A DNA stretch of 64,000 bases, from assembly GCF_040195635.1 (NCBI RefSeq), contig NZ_JBEFTX010000019.1:62001-126000 (forward strand). Reading direction: 5' to 3'. The stretch comes from Thermasporomyces sp040195635. GTDB lineage: Bacteria > Actinomycetota > Actinomycetes > Propionibacteriales > Actinopolymorphaceae. This document shows positions 38,001 through 46,505 of this stretch, one piece after another (position 1 is the stretch's first letter; the number at the start of each line of letters is the position of its first letter). The position numbers were made by a program, and so were the translations under genes. The notes under the pieces are model-generated. The model did no database searches. It saw only the letters and a list, made by a program, of their open reading frames with translations, and had not been told where the DNA came from.

Positions 38001-39088
38001 ACACCCATCTCACCCGCCCTGTCCCACGCACAACTCACCCTTCCCGCCCCGTCCGCAGCATCCACGCTGTCCGCACTAGCCACGCTGTCCGCACTGTTCG
38101 CACTGTCCGCGCCGGGCGTCGTCGGCTCACTGTTCCGCTGGTCGCACTCGCCCTGGGCGCTTCGCTCGCACTTCCGGCCTGCGTGGCGTCCGGTTCAGGA
38201 GCGCTCGGCCCTGCGCCCACGGTGTCGGCGCCGCGCAGCCAGTCGCCGTCCCCGTCCACGCCGCCGCCCACCACGAAGACGCCTGCGCCGACACCGGGGA
38301 CGTCGGCGAGCGAAGGACCGACCCGAACTAGTCCGCCCCGACCGCCCGGCCCGCCGCCCACCACCACGCCGGCGAGTCCCCGGCCCAAGGATCCGGGCTC
38401 TCCCGGCAAGGTCCACACGTTCCAGCTCTGGTTCGTTCGGGACGGCGCGCTGGCCGTGACCAGCAGGACCAGGCCCTGGACGCCCGCCGTCGCCCACCTC
38501 GCGGTGACCGAGCTGGTCGCCGGGCCGTCCGCGGTCGAGGCCGCTGCCGGGATGCGCAGCCCGATTCGTACGGACACGGCGTTCTCGATCGCGTCGTACT
38601 CCCGAGGAGTCGCCAGCATCGACCTGCCGTCGTCGTTCTTCACCGGTGGTCGAACCCTCGCTCGGCAACGACAGGCGCAGGTCGTCTACACGCTGACGCA
38701 GTATCCGACGTTCTCCAAGGTGGAGTTCCGGATCAACGGCGCCGGAAACATGCCGGTCGGACGAGCCGACTACGCCGACCTGCTGCCGCCGATCGTGGTC
38801 ACGTCGCCGCACATCGGCGCGGCCGTCACCAGCCCGGTCACGGTTTCCGGAACCGCGAACGTCTTCGAGGCCACGGTGAGCATTCGCATTCTCGACGCCT
38901 CGGGCGCCGAGATCGCGACCGCCTTCACCACCGCCACCTGCGGAACCGGCTGCCGGGGGAGCTACTCCACAGCCGTCCGCTTCGCGGTCGGCAGAACCCA
39001 ACCCGGGACGATCCAGGTGTACGAAGTGTCAGCCGAGAACGGCTCACGGATCCACGTGGTCGACATCCCGGTCACCCTCAGTCCGTGA
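37997..39088 (+). CDS. GerMN- and Gmad2-domain lipoprotein of a two-component operon
   Basis: A 363-residue secreted lipoprotein. A long basic N-terminus leads into a hydrophobic segment and a lipobox ending in LPAC near residue 62. A Pro/Thr/Ser-rich linker (about 75-135) and then a GerMN domain (about 140-255, FQLWFVRDGAL to VEFRINGA) follow. The last hundred residues form a Gmad2-type immunoglobulin-like domain beginning at IVVTSPHIGAAVTSPVTVSG, with a cysteine pair in TCGTGC. GerMN domains occur in sporulation proteins and in LpqB, the lipoprotein partner of MtrAB. Its coupling to the kinase gene suggests it modulates the kinase's extracellular sensing. Confidence 0.88.
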   Translation: MNTHLTRPVPRTTHPSRPVRSIHAVRTSHAVRTVRTVRAGRRRLTVPLVALALGASLALPACVASGSGALGPAPTVSAPRSQSPSPSTPPPTTKTPAPTPGTSASEGPTRTSPPRPPGPPPTTTPASPRPKDPGSPGKVHTFQLWFVRDGALAVTSRTRPWTPAVAHLAVTELVAGPSAVEAAAGMRSPIRTDTAFSIASYSRGVASIDLPSSFFTGGRTLARQRQAQVVYTLTQYPTFSKVEFRINGAGNMPVGRADYADLLPPIVVTSPHIGAAVTSPVTVSGTANVFEATVSIRILDASGAEIATAFTTATCGTGCRGSYSTAVRFAVGRTQPGTIQVYEVSAENGSRIHVVDIPVTLSP

Positions 39089-39122
39089 CCCGATCCGATG
39101 ATCGCGGTCCGGAGTCGGGTCA
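39086..39122. terminator. Bidirectional hairpin spanning both convergent stop codons
   Basis: TGACCCGA and TCGGGTCA form an eight-pair stem with a 21-base loop. The left arm begins with the lipoprotein's TGA and the right arm ends with the reverse-strand TGA of the acetyltransferase. There is no T-run, so termination is only plausible. Confidence 0.4.
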
Positions 39123-39677
39123 GCGAAGATCCTTGGTGAGCCACAGGATCAGGTCGTGCCCGATGGTCACCGTGGTGCCCTCACCGACGGGCGTGGCGCC
39201 GACACACGCGCCGCGCCCGTCGGGGATGTAGCCGCGCCTGGCATACATCCGCTGCGCCGGGCCGTACTCGTCGAACAGGCCGACGGTGATGCCGAGAGTC
39301 GCGGCTCCACGGTCCCGGGCGAGTCGTTCGGCGGTGTCCATCAGCCTCGTCGCGATGCCCTGCCGGCGGAATGGTCCCGCCACCGAGACCTGGTGGAGCA
39401 GGGGTATGCCGTGGTCCCTGAAGCCGGCATACCTGGACTCCCACCGGATGGTGGCGATGCCGACAGCCTCGTCGCCGTGCATGGCGACGAAACTGGACCC
39501 GCCGCCGGAGGGGTGGTCCTCCAGGTGTTCGTCGGCCTTCGCCTCGCTGCCGGTCACCCAGTCGGTCAGGAACCGGATGGTGGGTGGCAGGAGCGCGGGA
39601 ACGACCGGCTTGATGCTGACATTCGAGGTGGCCACCACGGCAGGCTCGACGACAACCGCCGCCTGACGCAACACCAT
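39120..39677 (-). CDS. GNAT family N-acetyltransferase
   Basis: A 185-residue GNAT enzyme. The acetyl-CoA-binding motif is HQVSVAGPFRRQGIATRLM at about residues 95-113, followed by a typical strand and helix (ATLGITVGLFDE, AQRMYARRGYIPDG). The first 30 residues look non-conserved, so the true start may be internal, for example near residue 23. The acceptor substrate is unknown. The gene is convergent with the lipoprotein and sits alone. Confidence 0.85.
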   Translation of the reverse strand: MVLRQAAVVVEPAVVATSNVSIKPVVPALLPPTIRFLTDWVTGSEAKADEHLEDHPSGGGSSFVAMHGDEAVGIATIRWESRYAGFRDHGIPLLHQVSVAGPFRRQGIATRLMDTAERLARDRGAATLGITVGLFDEYGPAQRMYARRGYIPDGRGACVGATPVGEGTTVTIGHDLILWLTKDLR

Positions 39678-39746
39678 TCGCGCGCGGTGTCTGCGGGGAT
39701 CGGGGATCGTACGCGGGGTCGGACGGAGTGCCGGCTAGGACAGGGC

Positions 39747-41012
39747 CTAGGACCGAGCCAGCGCTGTGGCGGCCTCGACCAGGCGTTCCGCCGATCCGGG
39801 AGCGAACGGTCCGCGCAGGCCGTAGTAGCGGTGAGCCTCCTCGACTTCGTACCCACCGAACGCATACTCCGGCGAGGTCGGGAGGTAGCCCGGGCACCCG
39901 TCCGTGTAGCCCGCCACCATCGTGACCGCCGCGGGCCTCTGACCGACCGCCGCCCGGATGTCGAGCCCGAGCTGGGCGAACGGCTCTCCCGGCAGGGTGA
40001 CGATCCGTACGCCGGCCCAGTCGAGAACCCCCACGGGCGCGGGCCACCGGCGTTCGCCCCTGCCGGCGATGCGTTCTGACCAGTCGAGCCAGTACCGCAT
40101 CAGTGCCGTGAGGCCCGGGTCGGTGCCGGGATCGGCGGCGAGGCGTCGCCACTCGTCGACCCCGTCCACCCCAGGGTCGTCAGCGATGTCCAGGTCCAGC
40201 GTGGTCCTGGCCGCGCGCACCGGCCCAGCGTGTGCGACCAGGCGGGCGTCCAGCACCGCGGCCGCGAGCGTTTCACCCGCCTGCTCGGCGGCGGCGAAGG
40301 TCCTGGACATCGAGGCCTGCTGGGTGACGGACGCGCTCGCCGCGTGTCCGGTGTTCGCGTCGCCCGCACACCCGGTGAGGAACAGCGCCACACAGCCCGG
40401 ATGGCGCGCCTCGACCAGCCGGCGTACCACGCCCGGATAGTCGGCGCTGAGCAACGTGTTGTCCGCGCCGAGGACGACCGGATGGCAGGCGTACGACATC
40501 ACCACCGCGACGGAAGCGCCATCGTCGGCAACGAGCCGTACCACCGGCAGGCTGTGGTCGACCGGACCATCGATACGCCGCCGGTTGCGTGCCACGTCGA
40601 CCTCGGCGGCGTAGCCGGCCAGCACCTGCACGGGCACGCGCCGCCGGACGGCCGCGGCGATCGCCTCCACACAGGCGTCCTCCAGCTTCGCCAGCCAGAC
40701 CGCGTCGACACCGCCGCCCAGCCGGCCGGGCACGCTGGCGGGACCACTGTGGGTATGCGTGGCGTGGATGCGTACGCCCTCATCGGGCAGCGGGCACCGC
40801 CGTGCCACCGTGGCGCAGAAGTCCTCGTGCAGGCCCACCACGTCGACCGCGACCAGCGCCGTGTCCTCGAGACAGACCGCCCGCACCGTGATCGGGTCGT
40901 GGACGCCGGTCGCCGGGCCCAGGCGGGCCGCGTAGCCGGACATCGTGGCGCCCGCGGGCGGTGTCACGTCGACCACGGCGGCCCCTGCGCGTACCGTCCG
41001 TTCGCCACTCAT
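39747..41012 (-). CDS. Neutral/alkaline ceramidase N-terminal domain protein
   Basis: A 421-residue protein matching the N-terminal catalytic domain of neutral/alkaline non-lysosomal ceramidases. It begins with AGAAVVDVTPPAG, the classic opening of that family. The zinc histidines are in RIHATHTHSGP and SYACHPVVLG, and LFLTGCAGDANTG is the conserved following stretch. True ceramidases are secreted and about 650 residues; this one lacks a signal peptide and the C-terminal domain, as do many bacterial relatives of unknown substrate. It probably hydrolyses an amide in the cytoplasm. Its ATG overlaps the stop of the AGE-family gene by four bases, placing it last in the symporter operon. Confidence 0.83.
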   Translation of the reverse strand: MSGERTVRAGAAVVDVTPPAGATMSGYAARLGPATGVHDPITVRAVCLEDTALVAVDVVGLHEDFCATVARRCPLPDEGVRIHATHTHSGPASVPGRLGGGVDAVWLAKLEDACVEAIAAAVRRRVPVQVLAGYAAEVDVARNRRRIDGPVDHSLPVVRLVADDGASVAVVMSYACHPVVLGADNTLLSADYPGVVRRLVEARHPGCVALFLTGCAGDANTGHAASASVTQQASMSRTFAAAEQAGETLAAAVLDARLVAHAGPVRAARTTLDLDIADDPGVDGVDEWRRLAADPGTDPGLTALMRYWLDWSERIAGRGERRWPAPVGVLDWAGVRIVTLPGEPFAQLGLDIRAAVGQRPAAVTMVAGYTDGCPGYLPTSPEYAFGGYEVEEAHRYYGLRGPFAPGSAERLVEAATALARS

Positions 41013-42319
41013 GCGATCACCCTCCCGGAGCGGCCACCCTCCGGCGGCAGCGGGTCGTGGGCCAGTTCGCCCAGGAGCAGCAGCGCGCGGGCGATGTGGA
41101 ACGGATCCTTGACGGGGAGCGCGACGGTGGCCTCCAAGGGACTCCCGTCGCGCCGGCGGATCTGGATCCACTCCTGTCCCGGACCGGCCGGGAAGGTCGC
41201 CATCGTGTACGCACGCAGCCGTTCGTACCACTCGGCGACGTCCGCCCGGCCGGTCTGAGCGCCGAGCAGGGCCAACGTGTAGAGCGCCTCCGCATGTGGC
41301 CACCAGAGCTTGGTGTCCCAGGTGTCGGCGACCAGCGCCTCGTAGCGATCGTCCGTACGCCTGCCGCGCGGTTCGCCCCCGTCCCGGTCGGCGAACCGGA
41401 ACAACCCGCCGTGCTCGTCGTCCCAGCCGATCCGGCAGGCGTGGACCGCGACGTCACACAGGTCGTCCAGGCGGTCGGCGAGGCTGCCCGGCGCGAGATC
41501 CGCCGCGTGCCGCAGGAACCACAGGGCCTCGAGCACGTGCCCCGGTGCCCGGTGCCGCGCCAGCATGGTGTCGTCCCGGCCGGACACGAGAGGGGGCATC
41601 TCGGCGACGTCCGCTTCGCGCAGGTGCGTCCGTTCGATCTGGGCGACGGCGTCCGAGACGATGCCCGCCGACCGGTCGGATCCCGTCGCGCGGTGCACCT
41701 GCTCGCCCACACCGGTCAGGATCATCGGGAGGGCGAACGACGCGTGCCCGGCCGGCACGGGATAGGGCGCCGACTCGAACGTCCCGGCGGCGATGCGTTC
41801 CGCGGCTGTGGCGAGCAGCCGCTCGCCGAGGTCGGTCCACCGCTCACCGTCCGGCGCCTCGACGACGCGCTCGGCCTGGGCAAGGCCGGCGAAGCCCAGC
41901 GCGGCGAACAGGTCCGCGAACACGCTGGCCTCACCGGCACCCGGCTTCGGCCGCCCGGCGCGGTCGGTCACGAACACCGTCGTCCCGTCCGGCCGCACGG
42001 CGTGGTCGCGGACGAAGGCAGCGGTGGACCGGGCCTGCGCAAGGTAAATCGCGGGATCGAGATCGCCCACCCCACGGGCGGCGGCCGTCGCGACCCGCGC
42101 CATCAGCCAGACCCAGCGCCCCTGCGACCAGGTGTACTTGTCGGTCGACACGAGCGTCGTACCCGCGTTGTTCCAGCAGGTGAACACGCCGCCGTGCTCG
42201 CGGTCGGGGCCGTGCTGCATCCACCAGGCGAGCACATCATCGACGAGGTGCCGCCCGATGGCGGTGTTGGCTTCGATCGGATTGGCCCCGATCGGGTCGG
42301 CCTCAGCCGGCTCGGGCAT
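41009..42319 (-). CDS. AGE (N-acylglucosamine 2-epimerase) family protein
   Basis: A 436-residue alpha/alpha-barrel of the N-acylglucosamine 2-epimerase/cellobiose 2-epimerase family. Landmarks are HGGVFTCWN near residue 42, KYTWSQGRWVW near residue 61, APGHVLEALWF around residue 258 and DEHGGLF and KLWWPHAEAL later. These contain the catalytic histidines and substrate-binding tryptophans of the family. Reactions include epimerisation at C2 of free or N-acylated sugars, or isomerisation of sulfosugars and mannose. It overlaps the symporter gene by 17 bases and the ceramidase-like gene by four, so the three form one translational unit. Confidence 0.88.
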   Translation of the reverse strand: MPEPAEADPIGANPIEANTAIGRHLVDDVLAWWMQHGPDREHGGVFTCWNNAGTTLVSTDKYTWSQGRWVWLMARVATAAARGVGDLDPAIYLAQARSTAAFVRDHAVRPDGTTVFVTDRAGRPKPGAGEASVFADLFAALGFAGLAQAERVVEAPDGERWTDLGERLLATAAERIAAGTFESAPYPVPAGHASFALPMILTGVGEQVHRATGSDRSAGIVSDAVAQIERTHLREADVAEMPPLVSGRDDTMLARHRAPGHVLEALWFLRHAADLAPGSLADRLDDLCDVAVHACRIGWDDEHGGLFRFADRDGGEPRGRRTDDRYEALVADTWDTKLWWPHAEALYTLALLGAQTGRADVAEWYERLRAYTMATFPAGPGQEWIQIRRRDGSPLEATVALPVKDPFHIARALLLLGELAHDPLPPEGGRSGRVIA

Positions 42320-43838
42320 CGGCGCGCTCCGGTGTGCCGGCGTCGTCGGCGTCGGTGGACAGGGCTTCGACCAGTTCGGCGGAGCGCACGTCGTGCCACG
42401 GCCGAACCAACCCGATGAGGATGTACGCCAGCAGCGCGACGACCACCGGTCCGCCGACCTGGACCGCCGTCACCAGGTCGGGCGCCAGCGAGACGACCCA
42501 GGCGTCGATGACGTACCTCGTGACGACGAACGTCGCCAGGCCAGCCGCCCAGGACAGGATCGCGGCCGCCGGCCCGCAGCGCCGGAACGCCGGAAGCAGG
42601 CCGAACAGCATCGGGATCGCGATCGGCCCGACGAGAGCGCCGAACCACAAGATGATCAGGCCGAGGACGCCGCCGAAGCTGTCGGCGGTGAGTGCGATGA
42701 CCATGCTCAGCGCGATGAAGGTGAAGACGCTGATCCGCCCGACGACGAGCTCCGTGCGCGCTGCCGCGCCGCGGATGCCGCGCCACACGGCGGGCAGGAT
42801 GTCGCGGGTGACCACTGCGGAGATGGCGTTCGCGTCGGATCCGGTCATCGCCATGGTGTGCGAGAAGAGTCCGGCGAGGACGAGGCCGACGAGCCCCACC
42901 GGCAGCAGTTCCTTGGTGAGCAGGGCGTACGACTGCTCCGGGTTCGCGAGGTCGGGCAGCAGCAGTGGCGCCGCCCACATGGGGAAGAACATCACCAGCG
43001 GCCACCCGAGGTACAGGCCGGCGGAGAGCAGCGCGGCCCGGCGGGCGGTGCTGCCCCTCGGCGAGGCGATGAAGCGCTGCGCGAGGTTCCAGGTGCCGCC
43101 GTTGTAGGACAGGGTGTTGATGAGCAGGTAGACCAGGACGAACAACGGGGTGTACTGCCCGCTGAACGGTTCGGCGTTGCCCTCGGGCAGGTCGCCCCAC
43201 ATGGTCCAGATCGACGAGACGCCGCCGAGGTGGGCCAGCACCGCGACGAACATCACGACGCCGGCGACGAGTTGGATGAGGAACTGGCCCAGGTCGGTGA
43301 GCGCGTCGGCCCACAGCCCGCCGATGGTCGAGTAGATCAGCGTGACGCCGCCGGTGAGCAGGACACCCCACGCGAGGGGTACGCCGGCGAACACGTTCAG
43401 CAGCAGGGCCGTGGCGGTCCACTTGGCGCCGACGTCGAAGACCTTGAGTGCCGTGCCACTCCAGGCGAGCACCTGTTGCGTCGGGAGGTTGTAGCGGATC
43501 TTGAGGTACTCCAGCGGCGAGATCACCCCGAGCCGCATGCGCAGTCGTGGCCAGCGAGGTACGAACACGAAAGCACCCACGAGCATGGCGAAGGTGATGC
43601 CGAGCGCCCACCAGATGTAGAGAACGAACCCCTCGGTGTAGGCGATCGCCGCGTACCCGACGAACACCGCCGCGCTGTAACCCGACATGTGGTGCGAGAT
43701 GCCCGAGAGCCACCACGGCATCCTGCCGCCTGCGGCGAAGAAGTCGGCCGCGTTGTGGATGCGCGCCTTCGCCCACATCCCGATGGCCACCATCACGACG
43801 AAGTAGCCGACGACCACCGTCCAGTCCAACGCCGACAT
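42303..43838 (-). CDS. Sodium:solute symporter (SSS) family transporter
   Basis: A 511-residue membrane protein with about thirteen hydrophobic segments, opening with LDWTVVVGYFVVMVAIG. Family signatures include GGRMPWWLSGISHHMSGYSAAVFVG early on and ISPLEYLKIRYN, followed by GGLWADALTDLGQFL. SSS transporters import sugars, sialic acids, proline or pantothenate with sodium. Next to an AGE-family epimerase, an N-acylated sugar is a reasonable guess. GAGGAG supports ATG 43838 over the in-frame GTG at 43862. It is the first gene of the operon and is preceded by a tetR gene on the same strand. Confidence 0.92.
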   Translation of the reverse strand: MSALDWTVVVGYFVVMVAIGMWAKARIHNAADFFAAGGRMPWWLSGISHHMSGYSAAVFVGYAAIAYTEGFVLYIWWALGITFAMLVGAFVFVPRWPRLRMRLGVISPLEYLKIRYNLPTQQVLAWSGTALKVFDVGAKWTATALLLNVFAGVPLAWGVLLTGGVTLIYSTIGGLWADALTDLGQFLIQLVAGVVMFVAVLAHLGGVSSIWTMWGDLPEGNAEPFSGQYTPLFVLVYLLINTLSYNGGTWNLAQRFIASPRGSTARRAALLSAGLYLGWPLVMFFPMWAAPLLLPDLANPEQSYALLTKELLPVGLVGLVLAGLFSHTMAMTGSDANAISAVVTRDILPAVWRGIRGAAARTELVVGRISVFTFIALSMVIALTADSFGGVLGLIILWFGALVGPIAIPMLFGLLPAFRRCGPAAAILSWAAGLATFVVTRYVIDAWVVSLAPDLVTAVQVGGPVVVALLAYILIGLVRPWHDVRSAELVEALSTDADDAGTPERADARAG

Positions 43839-43908
43839 GACGTCTCCTCGCTGGGTTGACACCGCCTGGCTCCTGGCCAGCCACCTTGGCGTGCAATCGG
43901 TTGCCGGT

Positions 43909-43961
43909 CAACCTGGCAAGCGAACCTGGCGAGCCAACTCGGCAAGCCAACTCGGCAAGCC
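43909..43961. repeat. Four degenerate 13-base tandem units between tetR and symporter
   Basis: Units of the form AACTCGGCAAGCC are repeated head to tail (two exact copies, two variants with AACCTGGC) in the 132-base gap between the regulator stop and the symporter start. They may be slippage debris or a spaced array of regulator half-sites; they lack dyad symmetry. Confidence 0.6.
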
Positions 43962-43970
43962 AGCCTGCGG

Positions 43971-44567
43971 TCAGCCGGCCAGGGCGGACAGCACCGTCGC
44001 TGTCACCGTGTCGCCGGCCTTGCGTGCGGACAGGCGGCCGGCGTTGACCTCCTCGGCGGCCTGGTGCATCAGGCCGTAGACGCTGGCGACGAGCCAGCTT
44101 CGCGGCAGGTCGGTACGGAACTCGCCGTCGGCCTGCCCTCGGGAGATGAGCTTCGCGACCCGGCCGAACAACGGTGCGTGGAGTGCGCGTAGCCGGGGTG
44201 GGGGTAGATCGGTGGCGGCGAGGGCGTAGAGGGTGCGGTACCGGTCGAGTGTTCGCCACTGGGACCGCAGCAGTCGGGACAGAGCCTCTTGCGGCGGGCC
44301 ATCGTCGAGCCTCAGCTCACTCACCAGTTCCTTCGCGTCCGCGATGGCACGGTCCACGACGGCTTCGAGCAGTGCCTCCCGAGTAGGGAAATGGGTGTAG
44401 AGAGTGACCCTGCTGACACCGGCCGCACGGGCGAGGGCCGCCATGTTGACCTCGCCGCCGGCGAGGATCCCGTCCAACGCGGCGTCGATGATCGTGGCGA
44501 CGTTGCGTTCCGCGTCGGCGCGTCGGCGCCGGGGCGTGGCGCGGTTCGCGGCCGTCTCGCCGGTCAT
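43971..44567 (-). CDS. TetR family transcriptional regulator
   Basis: A 198-residue regulator with an N-terminal helix-turn-helix (about residues 20-65: AALARAAGVSRVTLYTHFPTREALLEAVV) and an all-helical ligand domain. The start at 44567 places the DNA-binding domain close to the N-terminus, as is normal; the frame is open further upstream without support. It lies just upstream of the symporter operon on the same strand and is its most likely regulator. Confidence 0.9.
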   Translation of the reverse strand: MTGETAANRATPRRRRADAERNVATIIDAALDGILAGGEVNMAALARAAGVSRVTLYTHFPTREALLEAVVDRAIADAKELVSELRLDDGPPQEALSRLLRSQWRTLDRYRTLYALAATDLPPPRLRALHAPLFGRVAKLISRGQADGEFRTDLPRSWLVASVYGLMHQAAEEVNAGRLSARKAGDTVTATVLSALAG

Positions 44568-44676
44568 GGTGTGAGGATACGGCGACGCACGGGGTGCGCC
44601 TGGACATGACCCGCGCGGACGAAGACCCATGCCGATGGGCGAACGCCTCGCTCCGATCTCCGCGCACGCCGGCGGA

Positions 44677-45168
44677 TCAGCCGGCCGCCGGGAGCGGCTC
44701 CGGGGCGTGGCGGACTTTTGCCCGCGCCATGGCGTGAAGCCGACCAAGCGACAGGACGTGCAGCCCGATGATCAGGGGGACGGCCACCGTCGGGACGAGC
44801 ACCAGCGGCAGCATCCCGAGCGCCTCCGTAGAGGGGGCGACGTGGATGAGCTGGACCGGTCCTAGGCCGGCGAGGTAGCCGACGGCCAGGGCGACAGCGA
44901 GGTCGAGGATGCCGAACAGGTGGAAGCTCACCCCACCGCGCCGGTCGCCGCGTGCCAGCCGCCAGACGAGGAACGGCGCGGCCACCCCGGCGGCGATGTC
45001 TCCCAGACCGGCGGGCAGCGCGAAGGCCGCGGGCAGGTGCCCGAGCGCCATCACGGTCAGGAACGTTGCGCCGACGATCCGGAATACGTTCGGGAGGACG
45101 AGAAGGGACAGAGCCCCAGGGTGGGCCAGGATGCGGGACACGAGGGGAATCCGGCCGGCGAGGAGCAC
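44677..45168 (-). CDS. Multi-pass membrane protein, probably missing its first segment
   Basis: At least 163 residues with four hydrophobic segments, including a conserved FALPAGLGDIAAGVAAPFLV region and a LLGILDL-like FHLFGILDLAVAL stretch. I recognise it as an uncharacterised family of small actinobacterial membrane proteins but know of no function. The annotated GTG is the first start codon, yet family-like sequence (FSGAYVQG, then WLGLAAVSVLAEVLLAGR) continues upstream to about 45265 with no start codon before the methyltransferase coding region. The first membrane segment thus appears lost, so the gene may be truncated or use an unusual start. Confidence 0.6.
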   Translation of the reverse strand: MLLAGRIPLVSRILAHPGALSLLVLPNVFRIVGATFLTVMALGHLPAAFALPAGLGDIAAGVAAPFLVWRLARGDRRGGVSFHLFGILDLAVALAVGYLAGLGPVQLIHVAPSTEALGMLPLVLVPTVAVPLIIGLHVLSLGRLHAMARAKVRHAPEPLPAAG

Positions 45169-45254
45169 TTCGGCGAGGACCGAGACGGCGGCGAGTCCGA
45201 GCCATGGCCTGACGTCTCCGGAGCCCTGGACGTAGGCGCCGGAGAATGTCTCGA

Positions 45255-46091
45255 TCAGGGCCGGGTCGCGCTGACCAGCCAGAAGCGACCCGGCAGGTGA
45301 ACCCCGTCGACCTGTTCGTACGGACGCAGCGCCGCGCTGACCGCGGGACGGACGTCGGTGTGCGCCCGGCCGGTCTGGCTGAGCAGGAAACGAGCCGGGC
45401 CCATGCCGAGGAAGAACTCGGCGGCATCGTCGGCGTCGCGGCCGTACGTCATCCGTACGCCGATCTCCGTGGCGGTCACCGTCTCGAACCCGGCGGCGCG
45501 CAGCACCTTGTCGAGGTGGTCCCGGTCTGCCAGGGAGAACATCCCGGGGTCACCTGGTGCCGCAGGTCCAGGCGGACGACCGAGTAGTGCCGTCATCGGG
45601 GCGACGAACCAGTTCTGCCGGTGGACCTCCTGCGGACACACGAACAACAAGCGCCCAGCGGTCCGGAGCGCGCGTCCGATGTTGGCGAAGGCGGCGACCG
45701 GATCGGCGAAGAACATGACTCCGCCGCGGCTGATCGCCACGTCGAAACCGCCGGACTCGAACGCGTGCACCTGCGCATCGCCCTGTTCGAAGCGCACGTT
45801 GTCGATGCCTTCGTCCGCCGCGGTGGCCCGGGCTCGTTCGAGCATCGGCCCTGACAGGTCGACTCCGAGGGCGTACCCCCGAGCCGCTCGGACGGCCGCC
45901 GACCTCGTGGACTGTCCGTTTCCGCAGCCGACGTCCAGCACGCGGTCCTGCACGCCGATCGCGGCTCCGGCGAGCAGATGGTCGTTCAACTCGCGGCTGA
46001 CCGCGTCCCATCGGTCCTGATGGGCAGCCCAGTGCTCGCCCTCATATCCGTTCCACGCCTCGGCCTGGTGTGTGTTGACGATCGATTGCAC
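45255..46091 (-). CDS. Class I SAM-dependent methyltransferase
   Basis: A 278-residue methyltransferase of the Methyltransf_11/25 type. SAM motif I is VLDVGCGNGQSTR near residue 52, the acidic residue ending strand 2 is in ALGVDLS, and motif II is FEQGDAQVHAF. FDVAISRGGVMFF follows, corresponding to the post-II segment. The substrate is unknown. The divergent upstream region carries two matching 20-base inverted-repeat operators, so its expression is probably tightly repressed. Its 3' end abuts the truncated membrane-protein gene. Confidence 0.88.
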   Translation of the reverse strand: MQSIVNTHQAEAWNGYEGEHWAAHQDRWDAVSRELNDHLLAGAAIGVQDRVLDVGCGNGQSTRSAAVRAARGYALGVDLSGPMLERARATAADEGIDNVRFEQGDAQVHAFESGGFDVAISRGGVMFFADPVAAFANIGRALRTAGRLLFVCPQEVHRQNWFVAPMTALLGRPPGPAAPGDPGMFSLADRDHLDKVLRAAGFETVTATEIGVRMTYGRDADDAAEFFLGMGPARFLLSQTGRAHTDVRPAVSAALRPYEQVDGVHLPGRFWLVSATRP

Positions 46092-46505
46092 GAGGGGTCC
46101 CTTCCTGTCGATCTTCCGCGTTCCACCGGGCGGGTGACCCCCCCGACTGGAACCTGAACACTGTTGTAAAGGATAGTACCTGGCTAACGATAACCTGAAC
46201 AGGTGTGTTCAGGTAGCTGCGGGGTCCTCCGCGTTGCCGAGATCGCCTGCCCTCGGCTGGCGTCGCCGAGAAACGAGACCTCGATTCCTCCCGATTGTCC
46301 GTACGACAACGCCTGTGCCGAGACGCGCAGCACCTGTCCGGACTGGCCCGATCGCCGCGTCACCGACCGTGCCGATGCCCGCCTGTCTGTCGCGGACGCG
46401 CGGAGCTGACGAATGGAATCAAGGCCCAGGCGGGTAGGTGACCAGGCGATGAGGCCGCGCCAGTCCTACGACGTGGCATGTGGCGCCTGGAGGGAGATCC
46501 TCGGC
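46092..46505. other. Intergenic region: operators, no convincing gene
   Basis: About 410 bases separate the methyltransferase start from the CsbD start. The left part holds the two operators described separately. From about 46215 to 46450 short open frames exist on both strands, but none has a recognisable family, good start or ribosome site. GGAGGGAG at 46489-46496 serves the CsbD gene. Confidence 0.6.
46153..46213. promoter_or_regulatory. Two matching inverted-repeat operators ahead of the methyltransferase
   Basis: CCTGAACA-GGTG-TGTTCAGG at 46194-46213 is a perfect eight-base inverted repeat with a four-base spacer. CCTGAACA-CTGT-TGTAAAGG at 46153-46172 has the same layout with two mismatches in the right arm. 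Their centres are 41 bases apart, close to four helical turns. The size and spacing suit a TetR-like dimer; the cognate protein is not obvious. Confidence 0.6.

Noticed and set aside
46203..46450. Small open frames between the methyltransferase and CsbD genes
   Set aside because: No recognisable family, start context or ribosome site; they overlap the operator region.
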